Shown: positions 17,266-26,382 of the stretch, piece after piece | Numbering within the stretch: position 1 is the stretch's first letter | Layout of the letters: every line of letters starts with the position of its first letter | NCBI RefSeq assembly: GCF_900143005.1 | Contig: NZ_FRCS01000012.1 | Location: 124,001-188,000, forward strand | Length of the DNA stretch: 64,000 nucleotides | DNA from: Cryptosporangium aurantiacum | GTDB lineage: Bacteria; Actinomycetota; Actinomycetes; Mycobacteriales; Cryptosporangiaceae | Reading direction: 5' to 3' | Program-made: the position numbers and the translations under genes | Notes under the pieces: generated by a model | Databases searched by the model: none | The model's input: only the letters and a program-made list of their open reading frames with translations | Told to the model about the DNA's origin: nothing

Positions 17266-17541
17266 CTATACCTCCAGGACACTGCCCTGCGCGTCGATCC
17301 GGTCGGCCTCCGCGTCGTCGAGCCAGACACCGCCGGTCCCGAGGTAGCGGAAGCGGTGCACGCCGGTCGGCAACGTCAGCGTGACGCTGCGCATGCCGTT
17401 CCGTCGCGGGGTCAGCTCGTGCTTACCCGGCTGCCAGCCGTTGAAGTCGCCCACGACACTGACGGACGGCGTCGTGTCGTCCATCGGCAGCGTGAAGGTT
17501 ACCTTGGTCTTGGCGTCGTTCAACCGTGTGCGCTTCAGCAC
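17266..17541 (-). CDS. CBM48/isoamylase N-terminal domain protein
   Basis: A 91-residue protein that is essentially one glycogen-binding beta-sandwich, as found at the N-terminus of branching enzymes and in AMPK beta. The hallmark is VSVVGDFNGWQPGKHELT, followed by GVHRFRYLGTGGVWLDDAEADR. Stand-alone copies are common in actinobacteria and may regulate or tether enzymes on glycogen. It is followed at 48 bp by mqnA on the same strand. Its own promoter probably lies in the locally AT-rich patch at 17576-17620. Confidence 0.85.
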   Translation of the reverse strand: MLKRTRLNDAKTKVTFTLPMDDTTPSVSVVGDFNGWQPGKHELTPRRNGMRSVTLTLPTGVHRFRYLGTGGVWLDDAEADRIDAQGSVLEV

Positions 17542-17791
17542 GAACGGGCTCCTCTCCTACCACGAGGGGGGCCGAACTATGACTTACTAGACATTATTCC
17601 ACAAATTTCCGGAGTTAAGCTCGGCTCCCGCCGAGGCGTGGAGCGCGCCCGCAAACGGCTCGCGGCCTCTCGTCCACTGGCTTAATGTTTGTCGGTCGCC
17701 GTAAGGCGGCCCCGTCGAAGCCGGGCGCCCCGGAGCGGAACCGCGCCGGGCCTAGGGCAGTGGGGACCAGCTACCGGTCCCGGAGGCCCGG

Positions 17792-19834
17792 ATGACGACC
17801 CTGGACGCTGAGCTCGCCGACGAAGCCGTACACCTCGAGACCTCGCGCACCGCGCTGGCCGCGATGCGGGAGCGCACCGAAGCACTGACCCGCAGCGACG
17901 CCACCGGCGACCCGTTCTCCTCGGAGATGCTGGCCAGAGCACTCGCCCGGCGGATGGAACAGCTGCTCGACGACGGCACGACGCCCCTGTTCTTCGGCCG
18001 GCTCGACTTCGGGCCCACCGGGTCGCCGTACGCCGGCGAGACGTTCCACGTCGGACGCCGACACGTCACCGACGCGGCCGGCGATCCGCTGGTCGTCGAC
18101 TGGCGCGCTCCGGTCTCGACTGCGTTCTACCAGGCCAGCGCGCTGGCACCGCAGGGCGTGCGCCGACGGCGCCGGTTCGGGTTCGCCGGTGGCAGGCTGA
18201 CCTCGTTCGAGGACGAGCACCTGACGTCCGGCGAGGAGTCCGGGCTCGGCTCGCGGCTGCTGACCGAGGAGATCGAACGCCCACGGGTCGGGCCGATGCG
18301 CGACATCGTGGCGACGATCCAGCCCGACCAGGACGTGCTGGTCCGGGCCGATCTGGAGACCAGCCTGTGCATCCAGGGCGCTCCCGGCACCGGCAAGACC
18401 GCGGTGGGTCTGCACCGGGCGGCCTACCTGCTGTACGCCTACCGCGAGCGGCTGAGCCGTACCGGTGTGCTGGTGGTGGGTCCGAACGCGGCGTTCCTGC
18501 GTTACATCGCCGAGGTCCTGCCCGCGCTCGGTGAGGTCAACGTCCTCCAGCGCACGGTCGCCGAGCTCGTCGGCCGCGTTCCGATCAAGGCCGTCGACAC
18601 CCCCGAGGCGCTAGCGGTCAAGGGCGACGCCCGGATGGCGGCGGTACTCGCCTCGAGTCTCACCAGCGCACTCAGGGCCCCCTCCGAACCACTCGTGTAC
18701 CCCGAAACCGGCGCACGACTCCGCCTCGGACCGACCGAACTGGGCGAGATCACCACCGAAGCACGGACCGCCTACACCGCAGGCACCCCGTACTCCACCG
18801 CCCGCGACCGAGTCGCCCACCGAGTGGCCGAGCGGTTCCGGCGGCAGGTCGAACGCCGCGGCGGCTCACCGACCGACGCCTGGGTGAGCCGGGTCGCCCG
18901 GTCCCGCACGATGCGGACCTGGCTGGACGCGGTCTGGCCGCCCGCCGACCCCGCCGCGCTGGTGGCTCGCCTGTTCAGCGACCAGGACCTGCTGGCCCGC
19001 GCCGCCGACGGCATCCTCTCGCCCGCCGAGCAGGACGCGATCGCCCGGCCTCCCGGGCGTCCGCGCTGGACCGAGGCCGACGCCGTGCTCATCGACGAAG
19101 CCGCCGCACTGCTGGAGCGGACGCCAGGCTTCGGCCACGTCATCGTCGACGAGGCCCAGGACCTGACGCCGATGCAAGCGCGAGCGATCGCACGCCGGTC
19201 GCCGCACGGGTCGCTGACCGTGCTGGGTGACCTGGCCCAGGGCACCGCGGTCGGCGGCGCCCGCGACTGGGCCACGCTGCTGGAGCACCTGGCCAAACCC
19301 GCGACCGTCGTCACGCCGTTGACGACCGGCTACCGGATGCCGTCCGAGATCGTCGAGTTCGCCAACCGCCTGCTGCCCGCACTGGCCGCCGGCGTCGGGC
19401 CCGCCCGGTCGGTGCGGCACGCCCCGGGCGCGCTGGACGTGCAGGCGGTCCGCGACCCGATCGCGGCAGCCGTGGCAGCCGCGCGGGCCGCCGTTGCCGA
19501 GCCCGGCTCGGTCGCCGTGATTTGTGCGGACGCCATGGTCGCGCGCATTTTCCGGAAGCTGACCGCTGCGGGCCTCACCGCTGTCCGAGCGGACCAACCG
19601 TCCGACGAGCCCTCCGAGCCACCGATCACCGTGCTGCCGGCAACGCTGGCGAAGGGGCTGGAGTTCGACACGGTTGTCGTGGTCGAACCGGCGGCGATCG
19701 TCGCGGCGGAGCCCCGCGGCCTCAACCGGCTCTACGTAGTGTTGACCCGCGCCGTGTCACGCCTGATCGTTCTGCACACCGAAAACCTGCCACACTCGTT
19801 GGTACCTGTGGATACGATGGGAGACGCCCAGTGA
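17792..19834 (+). CDS. helD: HelD-family ATPase (RNA polymerase recycling / UvrD-like helicase)
   Basis: A 680-residue superfamily I ATPase. The Walker A motif GAPGTGKTAVGLHRA is near residue 195 and the Walker B motif VDEAQDLTPMQ near 450, with the motif VLTRAVSRLIVLHT close to the C-terminus. The short coiled N-terminal arm (LADEAVHLETSRTALAAMRERTEAL) and VVDWRAPVSTAFYQ match HelD, which binds RNA polymerase and frees stalled complexes; HelR relatives in Streptomyces protect against rifamycins. It is shorter than many UvrD helicases, as HelD usually is. The ATG at 17792 has a GGAGG site. The Uma2 gene follows with at most a short gap. Confidence 0.85.
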   Translation: MTTLDAELADEAVHLETSRTALAAMRERTEALTRSDATGDPFSSEMLARALARRMEQLLDDGTTPLFFGRLDFGPTGSPYAGETFHVGRRHVTDAAGDPLVVDWRAPVSTAFYQASALAPQGVRRRRRFGFAGGRLTSFEDEHLTSGEESGLGSRLLTEEIERPRVGPMRDIVATIQPDQDVLVRADLETSLCIQGAPGTGKTAVGLHRAAYLLYAYRERLSRTGVLVVGPNAAFLRYIAEVLPALGEVNVLQRTVAELVGRVPIKAVDTPEALAVKGDARMAAVLASSLTSALRAPSEPLVYPETGARLRLGPTELGEITTEARTAYTAGTPYSTARDRVAHRVAERFRRQVERRGGSPTDAWVSRVARSRTMRTWLDAVWPPADPAALVARLFSDQDLLARAADGILSPAEQDAIARPPGRPRWTEADAVLIDEAAALLERTPGFGHVIVDEAQDLTPMQARAIARRSPHGSLTVLGDLAQGTAVGGARDWATLLEHLAKPATVVTPLTTGYRMPSEIVEFANRLLPALAAGVGPARSVRHAPGALDVQAVRDPIAAAVAAARAAVAEPGSVAVICADAMVARIFRKLTAAGLTAVRADQPSDEPSEPPITVLPATLAKGLEFDTVVVVEPAAIVAAEPRGLNRLYVVLTRAVSRLIVLHTENLPHSLVPVDTMGDAQ

Positions 19835-19893
19835 ACTTCCTACGCTGGCTTCGCCCCTCCGATCCGTCGGAGCAACGAGAGCAGGTGAAGTTG

Positions 19894-20484
19894 ATGAGCG
19901 CACCAGCGCCCACGTACGGCCCATCCACGATCGACGACTATGACGCCCTGGGAGAGGACGACTGGGTCCACCACGAACTGATCGACGGACACATCATCGT
20001 GTGCGCGAGCCCTACCAATCTGCACAACCGTGTGGTCTTCATGCTGTGGGCCGCACTGGAGGCGGTGCTGCCCGCGGGCTTCGTCGTCGTCGGTGACGTC
20101 GACGTCGCGATGGCCGACAAGCGGCAGTGCCCCCGACCCGATCTGATCGTGGTGCCGCGAGAGGTCGGCGAGGGACGAGTTCGTACCCAGAGCGACGACG
20201 TCCGCCTCGCGGTCGAGGTGCTCTCGCCGGGCACTGCGCGGATCGACCGGCAGAACAAACCCCGCATCTACGCCGCCGCAGGCATCCCGTCGTACTGGCT
20301 CGTCGATCTGGAGCCGTTCACGATCGTCGAGCACCGAGTGACCGGCCGCTGGTACCAAGAGGTCCAGCGGGTGACCGGTGATCAGATCTCGGTCACCGAG
20401 CCGTTCGACCTGATGATCGACGTCTCGGAAGCACGGGCCGCCACCGTCCGGGCCGAGTCGACCCGGTCGCGCAACCGCCGGTAA
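19894..20484 (+). CDS. Uma2-family (DUF820) restriction-endonuclease-like protein
   Basis: A 196-residue protein with the PD-(D/E)xK-type fold of the Uma2 family. The expected pattern is present: STIDDYDALGEDDWVHHELIDG at the start, CPRPDLIVV (Asp), LAVEVLSPGT (Glu) and NKPRIYAAAGIPSYWLVD (Lys). The family is widespread in actinobacteria and cyanobacteria and its function is not settled. The ATG at 19894 gives the usual length; a GTG at 19831 overlapping the helD stop (GTGA) would add 21 residues and is the main alternative. No partner toxin, methylase or mobile genes lie beside it. Confidence 0.8.
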   Translation: MSAPAPTYGPSTIDDYDALGEDDWVHHELIDGHIIVCASPTNLHNRVVFMLWAALEAVLPAGFVVVGDVDVAMADKRQCPRPDLIVVPREVGEGRVRTQSDDVRLAVEVLSPGTARIDRQNKPRIYAAAGIPSYWLVDLEPFTIVEHRVTGRWYQEVQRVTGDQISVTEPFDLMIDVSEARAATVRAESTRSRNRR

Positions 20485-20493
20485 CCCGACCGG

Positions 20494-20793
20494 TCAGCGC
20501 TCGTCGTCCTCGCCGGCCAGGGCGGCGCGCAGTTTGGCCTTCTCCTCTTGACGCTTGCTCATCCGCCCCTCGACGCGCATGGCGAAAGCCTCCCGCTGCT
20601 TGCGCAGAAGGAAGAACGACAGCGGTGCGGAGAGCAGCAACGCCCCGAGCACGAGCAGCCAGGAGCGGAACCCGATCACGAACAGCACGACTACGCACGC
20701 GCCGAACACCATGAATCGGGCGACCGTATAGAGGAAACCCGGGTGCAGGTTCTCCAGCGTGCTCGACCGGTCGTTACCACGTGGCTCGGTCAT
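20494..20793 (-). CDS. DUF4229 small membrane protein
   Basis: A 99-residue protein beginning MTEPRGNDRSSTLENLHPG, with two predicted transmembrane helices (about residues 23-43 and 46-62) and a charged cytosolic tail rich in Lys, Arg and Glu. This matches the DUF4229 family that commonly sits next to menaquinone genes in actinobacteria. The ATG at 20793 lies one base after the mqnE stop, so the two are probably translated together. The function is unknown. Confidence 0.8.
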   Translation of the reverse strand: MTEPRGNDRSSTLENLHPGFLYTVARFMVFGACVVVLFVIGFRSWLLVLGALLLSAPLSFFLLRKQREAFAMRVEGRMSKRQEEKAKLRAALAGEDDER

Positions 20794-20794
20794 C

Positions 20795-21964
20795 TCAGCT
20801 CCACATCGGCTGCGGCTCGGCTCGACGCTCCGCCAGCGGCGTCGGCCCGTCATACTGCCGCACGACCTCGTAGCGGGTGTTCCGCTCCACCGGAGTGAAC
20901 CCGGCGTCCCGGATCAGGTCGAGCAGGCCCTCGCGGTGCATCGTGTTGGGCGTCCCGTACCGGTCGGCGTCGTGGGTGATCTTGTACTCCACCACCGAGC
21001 CGTCCAAGTCGTCCACGCCGAAGTTGAGCGACAGCTGGGCCAGCGAGAGCCCGTGCATCACCCAGAAGCACTTCACGTGCGGGACGTTGTCGAACAGCAG
21101 CCGGGAGACCGCGAACGTCTTCAGCGACTCGGCCGGGGTCGCCATTTGCGTGCGCTCTTCGAGCCGGTTACGGACCTTGCCGTCCGCCGGCTTCGCCCCG
21201 TCGTGCTGGTAGCGCAGCGGGATGAAGACCTGGAAGCCACCGGTCTCATCCTGCAGTTCGCGCAGCCGGAGCACGTGGTCGACGCGGTGGCGCGGCTCCT
21301 CGATGTGGCCGTAGAGCATCGTGCAGGGCGTCTTGAGGCCCTTCGAGTGCGCGAGGCGGTGGATCCGCGACCAGTCCTCCCAGTGGGTGGCGTGGTCGAC
21401 GATGTGCTGCCGGACCTCCCAGTCGAAGATCTCGGCACCGCCGCCGGTCAGCGACTCGAGCCCGGCGTCGATCAGCTCGTCGAGGATCTCGTCGGCAGAC
21501 AGGCCGGAGATCTTCTCGAACCAGTGGATCTCGGTCGCGGTGAACGCCTTCAGCGAGACGTTCGGCAGCACTTCCTTCAGCGCCCGGAGCGACCGCGGGT
21601 AGTACCGCCAGGGAAGGTTCGGGTGCAGGCCGTTGACGATGTGCAGCTCGGTGAGGCCCTCGGATTCCATGTCCTTGGCGAGCCGGACCGCTTCCTCGAT
21701 GCGCATCGTGTAGGCGTCCTTCTCGCCCGGCTTGCGCTGGAACGAGCAGTACGCGCACGACGCCGAACAGACGTTGGTCATGTTCAGGTGGCGATTCACG
21801 TTGAACACGACGGTCTCGCCGTTCTTGGCGGTGCGCACCTCGTGCGCGAGACCACCGAGCCACGCCAGGTCGTCGCAGTCGTAGAGCGCGACGCCGTCGT
21901 CGTACGAGAGCCGCTCCCCAGCTCGTACCTTCTGCTCGATCTCGCGCTTGAGGCCGGAATCCAT
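20795..21964 (-). CDS. mqnE: Aminofutalosine synthase
   Basis: A 389-residue radical SAM enzyme that joins the MqnA product to the adenosyl radical, forming aminofutalosine. The cluster motif NMTNVCSASCAYCSFQR gives Cys66, Cys70 and Cys73. The MqnE-specific blocks FNVNRHLNMTN, LTELHIVNGLHP, TATEIHWFEKISG and RHRVDHVLRLRELQDETGGFQVFIP are all present. The ATG at 21964 (MDSGLKREIEQ) is the usual family start. The genes for MqnB or MqnX and MqnD, needed to complete the head group, are not in this window. Confidence 0.94.
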   Translation of the reverse strand: MDSGLKREIEQKVRAGERLSYDDGVALYDCDDLAWLGGLAHEVRTAKNGETVVFNVNRHLNMTNVCSASCAYCSFQRKPGEKDAYTMRIEEAVRLAKDMESEGLTELHIVNGLHPNLPWRYYPRSLRALKEVLPNVSLKAFTATEIHWFEKISGLSADEILDELIDAGLESLTGGGAEIFDWEVRQHIVDHATHWEDWSRIHRLAHSKGLKTPCTMLYGHIEEPRHRVDHVLRLRELQDETGGFQVFIPLRYQHDGAKPADGKVRNRLEERTQMATPAESLKTFAVSRLLFDNVPHVKCFWVMHGLSLAQLSLNFGVDDLDGSVVEYKITHDADRYGTPNTMHREGLLDLIRDAGFTPVERNTRYEVVRQYDGPTPLAERRAEPQPMWS

Positions 21965-22017
21965 GCGGCCCAGCGTACGCGGGCCGGAATGTGCTCCGAC
22001 CTGGGACGGCACGCCTC

Positions 22018-22053
22018 AGTCACGCTCGTTGGGCGTATCCGACAAACGTGACT
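22018..22053. promoter_or_regulatory. Spaced inverted repeat in the mqnE / P60 hydrolase divergent promoter
   Basis: AGTCACG at 22018-22024 is complementary to CGTGACT at 22047-22053. The pair lies between the divergent starts of mqnE and the NlpC/P60 gene. It could be a regulator site, but the spacing is long and no regulator is assigned. Confidence 0.25.
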
Positions 22054-22120
22054 AATCGTGCATACACTGCTATACCCAGTTAGTGGACACAGACGGGCAG
22101 AACCACGGGAACCGAGGCTG

Positions 22121-23887
22121 ATGGCCGGCGCGCACCGAAAACCCACCCCGTCCTTCCGCCGTAGCTCGGCGCTCTTCCCGTCCGCGCTTGCCGCGATCCG
22201 GAACTTCGACGGCCTTCGTGCTGTCCGGCTCTCGGCCGCCGTCGGTACGGCGCTGACGCTCGTCGCCGGCTCCGGCCCGGCCGACGCATTCGGCGGGACG
22301 CCGGCGCGGGTGGTGCCGGCCCGGGTGGCGATCGACCGGCCGCTGGTCAGCGTCGAGCTGCCGAAGGGCGTCGCCGGGCCGGCCCTCCCCGCGACGTCCG
22401 CCCTGCGCCCCGAGTTCCACCCAGCCGCCACCCCGGGCCGCCCAGCCGCCCGACACCCGGCTGTCGGCGCAAAGCGTCCGTTGGCGGCCGGACACCCGGC
22501 CGGCGTAAATCGCCCGCCGTCTGCCGGCCGGCCGGCCGTCGGCGTGAAGCGGCCGCTGGTCGGTGGGAATCCGGCTGTCGGCGCCGGACGCGGGGCTGCG
22601 GTAGGCGCGCAGCCGGCGATCGGCGCGCGGCAGTCGCTGGCGGCCGGACACCCGATAGCCGGGGGGCGACCCGTGGCTCCGGCGCGGCCTGCGAGTCGGC
22701 CGCGGCCGGTGACCGACCCCGTGCTGGCGCAGATCGCCCGCGAGTCCGCGGCCGGCGAGGCAGTTGCCGAAAGGCTCACCGACGCCAAGATCACGCTCGG
22801 CACGCTCGCCGCCGCACACACCACCGCGGAGTCGGAGCTCGCCGCCGCCCGGGCAGTCACCGCCGACGCCGAGTCCGAAGCAGCGGCGTGGGCACGCGAC
22901 TCGTTCATCGCCGAGGCGAGCCGCCCAACAGGCCTCGCCGCCGACCCCCGCAGCGCGGTCCTGGGCCGCCCCAAGGTAGGCCCGGCGCTGCTCGCCCTGG
23001 AGACCGCCGAGGCCCACGAACGCGCAGCCGCCGACGCCGCCCGCCGGGCCGGCGAACTGCTGGACGTGCAACGGAGCCGAGTCGACGCGCTCCGCCGCGA
23101 CCTCGCCGCTCGCGGGGCGACGCTCCGACGACTGCGCGCCGCACGGGCAGCAGCGTTGGCCGCGGCCCAGCGTCGGCGGGACGCGGTCGAGGCGGCGCTG
23201 GTTCGTCGTCACCTGCGGGACGCGAAGGGCGCCGCCGGGAAGGCCGCCGTGTCCGCGGTGGAATTCGCACTCGCACAGCGCGGCAAACCGTACGAGTGGG
23301 GCGCGGAAGGACCGCAGCGCTTCGACTGCTCCGGCCTCGTACAGACCGCGTACGCGTCGGCCGACGTGACGCTGCCCCGCACCGCCCGCCCGCAGTACCG
23401 GGCGAGCCGGCCGGTGTCGATCACCGCCCTGCTCCCCGGCGACCTGCTGTTCTTCGCCACGGACCGGGCCGACTGGGACACGATCCACCACGTCGGCGTC
23501 TACCTCGGCCGCGGACTGATGGTGCACGCGCCCACCACCGGGGACGTCGTGCGAATCGCGCCGGTGTGGTGGTCGGAGTTCTTCGCGGCGGGGCGCGTGG
23601 TGCCGGGACGAGCCGGGAAACGGGGCGACGACCGTTCACGCATCGCGATTCGTCCGGAACGACGCGCGAAGCCACAAGCCACTCCGTCCCGGCCCGGCGC
23701 GACCGGCAGTCCGTCCGGCTCTCCGTCGACGTCCGGCAGCCCCGAGGCGTCGGGAAGCCCCACGGGTGCCGCGCGCACGTCGGAGAACCCGCGGGCGGTG
23801 AGGCGGAAGGCCGGTAAGGCGCGGCGCAGCCCTCACTCTCCGGCCACTGAACGGCCGAAGCCGACCACCCACAGTGACCGCGGCTGA
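22121..23887 (+). CDS. NlpC/P60 family cell-wall hydrolase with repeat-rich linker
   Basis: A 588-residue exported peptidoglycan hydrolase. A hydrophobic stretch (LSAAVGTALTLVAGSGPADAFG) near residue 40-60 is the export signal. Residues about 90-210 are degenerate repeats of the type GHPAVGAKRPLA, rich in Pro, Ala and Arg. A long Ala/Arg/Glu coiled coil follows to about 370. The NlpC/P60 domain carries the catalytic Cys near 402 (RFDCSGLVQTAY) and His near 455 (TIHHVGVYLG). The last 100 residues are a low-complexity Ser/Pro tail. The start is the ATG at 22121 after a weak CGAGG site; an upstream in-frame ATG at 22058 is less likely. It should cut stem peptides during cell separation or growth. 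Confidence 0.85.
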   Translation: MAGAHRKPTPSFRRSSALFPSALAAIRNFDGLRAVRLSAAVGTALTLVAGSGPADAFGGTPARVVPARVAIDRPLVSVELPKGVAGPALPATSALRPEFHPAATPGRPAARHPAVGAKRPLAAGHPAGVNRPPSAGRPAVGVKRPLVGGNPAVGAGRGAAVGAQPAIGARQSLAAGHPIAGGRPVAPARPASRPRPVTDPVLAQIARESAAGEAVAERLTDAKITLGTLAAAHTTAESELAAARAVTADAESEAAAWARDSFIAEASRPTGLAADPRSAVLGRPKVGPALLALETAEAHERAAADAARRAGELLDVQRSRVDALRRDLAARGATLRRLRAARAAALAAAQRRRDAVEAALVRRHLRDAKGAAGKAAVSAVEFALAQRGKPYEWGAEGPQRFDCSGLVQTAYASADVTLPRTARPQYRASRPVSITALLPGDLLFFATDRADWDTIHHVGVYLGRGLMVHAPTTGDVVRIAPVWWSEFFAAGRVVPGRAGKRGDDRSRIAIRPERRAKPQATPSRPGATGSPSGSPSTSGSPEASGSPTGAARTSENPRAVRRKAGKARRSPHSPATERPKPTTHSDRG

Positions 23888-24006
23888 AGAATGTTTCAGC
23901 ATTCCCCGCTGGTAGGGGGTTCTGTCAGCTGTCCAACGGAAATCCTTACTCCCACGTGGCACGGTTTCGCTGGGCCGCCCGAACGACCGAGAGGTGGGAG
24001 ATGGTC

Positions 24007-25266
24007 ATGGCCGAGGAGGAAGAGGGTCCCCGCACCGTCAGGCTCGATCCGTCGCAGCTGCCGGGTGGATCCCGCTTCACGCCGCCGGTCATCCCGGAGC
24101 CGACGCCGGCTGCGCCGGCCGAGGGTGATGCATCCGGTTCGGGTCCCGCCAAAGCCGAGTCGGACGCGGTGCCTGCCGCGCCGGCCAGCGAGGACGACGC
24201 GGAGCCGGTGAAGCCCAGCGCGGCGACGCGGATCGCGCCACTCCCGGCCGACCTGGTCACCCGCCTCGCTGCGGCACAGCAGGAGGCTGCCGCCGCACCG
24301 GAACCCCCGAGCGACCAGGCCACTGAAATCGCCCCGGCCCCCAATCCCGAAGCCACACGCGCATCGGCCCCTCCCACCGCGAGCACCCCAGCTACCCCCG
24401 CCGGTCCGAGCGCCCCGGCCCCCGCCGCTGCGGCTAGTGCCTCGGTTCCGGCGCCGGCGAGCACGCCGACGCCGCCGCTGGAGAGCACCCGTGTGGCGGC
24501 CCCGAAGGGCGAGGTCGCGGATAAATCGCGCACCGATCAGACCGCTGCGCACCAGTCTCCGGTTGCGCCCTCCCGCACGGACGCGACCGCGGTCCACCAG
24601 ACGCCCGTGCCGCCTCAAACGCCCGCGCCGCCCCAACCCACCGCGCAGCCGCAATCCACTGCGCCGCCCCAACCCACCCCGCAGCCCACCGACCAGACGG
24701 TCGTCCGCCCGACCAGCCCCGCCGCACCGGCGGCGGCAGGTAAGGCGTCCGTTCCGGTGCAATCCGCTCCGAACGTGGAGCCCCAGCAGGTTCCGCCACC
24801 GCGTCCCCCTGCCGGAGCGCGCGCCGCGGTACGCGTCCCCACGCACCCGGCCCCGCCGGCCCATCCCGTCCAGCCCACGCCGCAGCCCCCGGCCGCGCCG
24901 GTGTCGACCCCGCCGCAGGTCAGTCGGCCGGCGTGGACGATCGAGCCCGGATGGTCGGCCTACCCGGACGGCGTGCCGCCGCCCCAGCCCGAGCAGCCGC
25001 CGAGCTTCGACGAGCCGTTCGCGCCCGGCCGTGCCACCCCTCACCCGAGCGGCCGGTCGTCGGAGAACATCGAGAACACGTCGTCGCTGGCCGGTGCCCT
25101 GCTCGGCACCGGCACGAACGCCGCCGAGCCCGAGCCGGAGACCAACGGACGCAAGACCGTGCTGATCGTCGCCATCGTCCTGATCGTCGCGGTCGCCGCA
25201 GGAGCCGGCATCGCCATGCTCGCCGGCGACACGATCATGTCCCTACTCGACTCGATCCTCGCCTAG
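24007..25266 (+). CDS. Pro/Ala-rich protein with C-terminal transmembrane anchor
   Basis: About 419 residues. It begins MAEEEEGPRTVRLDPSQLPGG and continues through some 330 residues of Pro, Ala, Thr and Gln-rich, probably disordered sequence. One hydrophobic helix (VLIVAIVLIVAVAAGAGIAML) lies about 20 residues from the C-terminus, so the bulk probably faces the cytoplasm. No family was recognised. The start could equally be the ATG at 24001; 24007 fits better the GGGAG at 23996-24000. It follows the P60 hydrolase at 119 bp. Confidence 0.7.
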   Translation: MAEEEEGPRTVRLDPSQLPGGSRFTPPVIPEPTPAAPAEGDASGSGPAKAESDAVPAAPASEDDAEPVKPSAATRIAPLPADLVTRLAAAQQEAAAAPEPPSDQATEIAPAPNPEATRASAPPTASTPATPAGPSAPAPAAAASASVPAPASTPTPPLESTRVAAPKGEVADKSRTDQTAAHQSPVAPSRTDATAVHQTPVPPQTPAPPQPTAQPQSTAPPQPTPQPTDQTVVRPTSPAAPAAAGKASVPVQSAPNVEPQQVPPPRPPAGARAAVRVPTHPAPPAHPVQPTPQPPAAPVSTPPQVSRPAWTIEPGWSAYPDGVPPPQPEQPPSFDEPFAPGRATPHPSGRSSENIENTSSLAGALLGTGTNAAEPEPETNGRKTVLIVAIVLIVAVAAGAGIAMLAGDTIMSLLDSILA

Positions 25267-25297
25267 CGAACGCCGCAAATCCCGCCCCCGCGCAGGA

Positions 25298-25342
25298 TGA
25301 AACGCGGATCGGTCCAGCCAGGGCTGGACTAATCCGCGTCTC
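25298..25342. terminator. Two-part hairpin between convergent genes
   Basis: ACGCGGAT (25302-25309) pairs with ATCCGCGT (25332-25339), and inside it GTCCAGCC pairs with GGCTGGAC. It lies between the stops of the Pro-rich protein gene and the MarR gene. Confidence 0.65.
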
Positions 25343-25384
25343 ACGCGATCCGAGCCCCGCTCCGCGCCGGAGCGCACCGCTGAA

Positions 25385-25831
25385 TCAGCAGCACCCGGTC
25401 GGCTGTGTGGGGATTCTGCCTGCCACTCGGCGTAGCAAGTCCCGCAGCTGCGACTGGTCGGCGTCGGGCAACGCGAACACCTCCGCGGCCTGTGCGTCCG
25501 CGCGGGACCGCAGCTCCGCCCGTTTGCGCTCGCCCTCCTCGGTGAGCACCACGTGCTTGACCCGCCGATCCGCGGGATCGGGCTGACGAGTGACCAGCCC
25601 TCGACGTTCCAGGCCGTCGACGATTCCGGTGACGTTGGACGGCTCGCACGAGAGCCACTCTGCCAACTCTCGCATCGGCGCCGGCTGCGACAGGTTCGTC
25701 AGGACGAGCGCCTGCGCCGGCGGAAGGTCCAACTGCGCTGCCGCCGCGTTGAACTGCGTGCTCAGCCGTCGGGTGATCCAGAACGCCAAGGTGGTCAACT
25801 CGGCAACGACCTCGTCGGCTTCCGCACTCAT
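25385..25831 (-). CDS. MarR-family transcriptional regulator
   Basis: A 148-residue winged-helix repressor. The DNA-binding segment is visible (MRELAEWLSCEPSNVTGIVDGLERRGLVTRQPDPADRRVKHVVLTEEG), including the DxRxxxV wing. The ATG at 25831 is chosen; an in-frame ATG seven codons earlier is possible. It is divergent from the DUF6069 gene with two identical-type palindromes between them, which suggests that it controls that gene and itself. The inducer is unknown. Confidence 0.88.
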   Translation of the reverse strand: MSAEADEVVAELTTLAFWITRRLSTQFNAAAAQLDLPPAQALVLTNLSQPAPMRELAEWLSCEPSNVTGIVDGLERRGLVTRQPDPADRRVKHVVLTEEGERKRAELRSRADAQAAEVFALPDADQSQLRDLLRRVAGRIPTQPTGCC

Positions 25832-25868
25832 CGTCCCAGCGTAACGCGCCACTTCAGAACCAGGACTG

Positions 25869-25881
25869 TTCAGCTTCTGAA
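25869..25881. promoter_or_regulatory. MarR operator candidate 1
   Basis: TTCAGCTTCTGAA is a perfect TTCAG-N3-CTGAA palindrome in the marR/DUF6069 intergenic region. Confidence 0.6.
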
Positions 25882-25908
25882 GTAATCAGCTAGGCTGCGG
25901 GCTAATAC

Positions 25909-25921
25909 TTCAGTTCCTGAA
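25909..25921. promoter_or_regulatory. MarR operator candidate 2
   Basis: TTCAGTTCCTGAA has the same TTCAG-N3-CTGAA form as the site at 25869. The centres are 40 bp apart, close to four helical turns, so two dimers could bind on one face. Confidence 0.6.
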
Positions 25922-25948
25922 CCTTGTACTAGCTTAAGGAGTACGGAG

Positions 25949-26368
25949 ATGACACGCGCACGCCACCGCGCACTGGCAGTCGCCGGTGCTGTCCTGGCCA
26001 CTGTCGTGATCTGGGTCGTGGGTGAGCCACTGCTCGGCAACGACCTGGTCTTCACCCAGCCCGGACAGGACCCACGCGACCTGGGCCCGGGCGAGATCGC
26101 GACGTTCGCGTCAGTCGCGTCGTTGCTGGGCTGGGCGCTGATGGCCGTCCTGGAGCGCGTCACCCGGCACGCGCGATCGATCTGGACGGTCGTGGCCCTG
26201 CTGGTCCTGGCCGCCTCGTTCCTACCGGTTCTCCAGATCGAGGCGTCGGGCGGCACGAAGGTCGTGCTCGCACTCACCCACCTGGCGGTCGGCGCCGTCC
26301 TCGTTCCGGTCTTCTGGCGGACAGCGACGGCGCCCAGCAGCCAGGTCGTCCCCGCACCCGCGGGCTGA
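25949..26368 (+). CDS. DUF6069 family membrane protein
   Basis: A 139-residue membrane protein with four predicted helices (about residues 8-28, 48-68, 77-95 and 103-123). The pattern GPGEIATFASVASLLGWALMAVLER fits the DUF6069 family of small actinobacterial membrane proteins. It is divergent from a MarR regulator and probably derepressed by its ligand. The role is unknown; export or stress response would be guesses. Confidence 0.75.
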   Translation: MTRARHRALAVAGAVLATVVIWVVGEPLLGNDLVFTQPGQDPRDLGPGEIATFASVASLLGWALMAVLERVTRHARSIWTVVALLVLAASFLPVLQIEASGGTKVVLALTHLAVGAVLVPVFWRTATAPSSQVVPAPAG

Positions 26369-26382
26369 CGACAACAGCAGCG

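Noticed and set aside
17640-17791. A rifamycin-associated promoter element upstream of helD
   Set aside because: HelR-type genes in Streptomyces have such an element, but no convincing inverted repeat of that kind could be read here.
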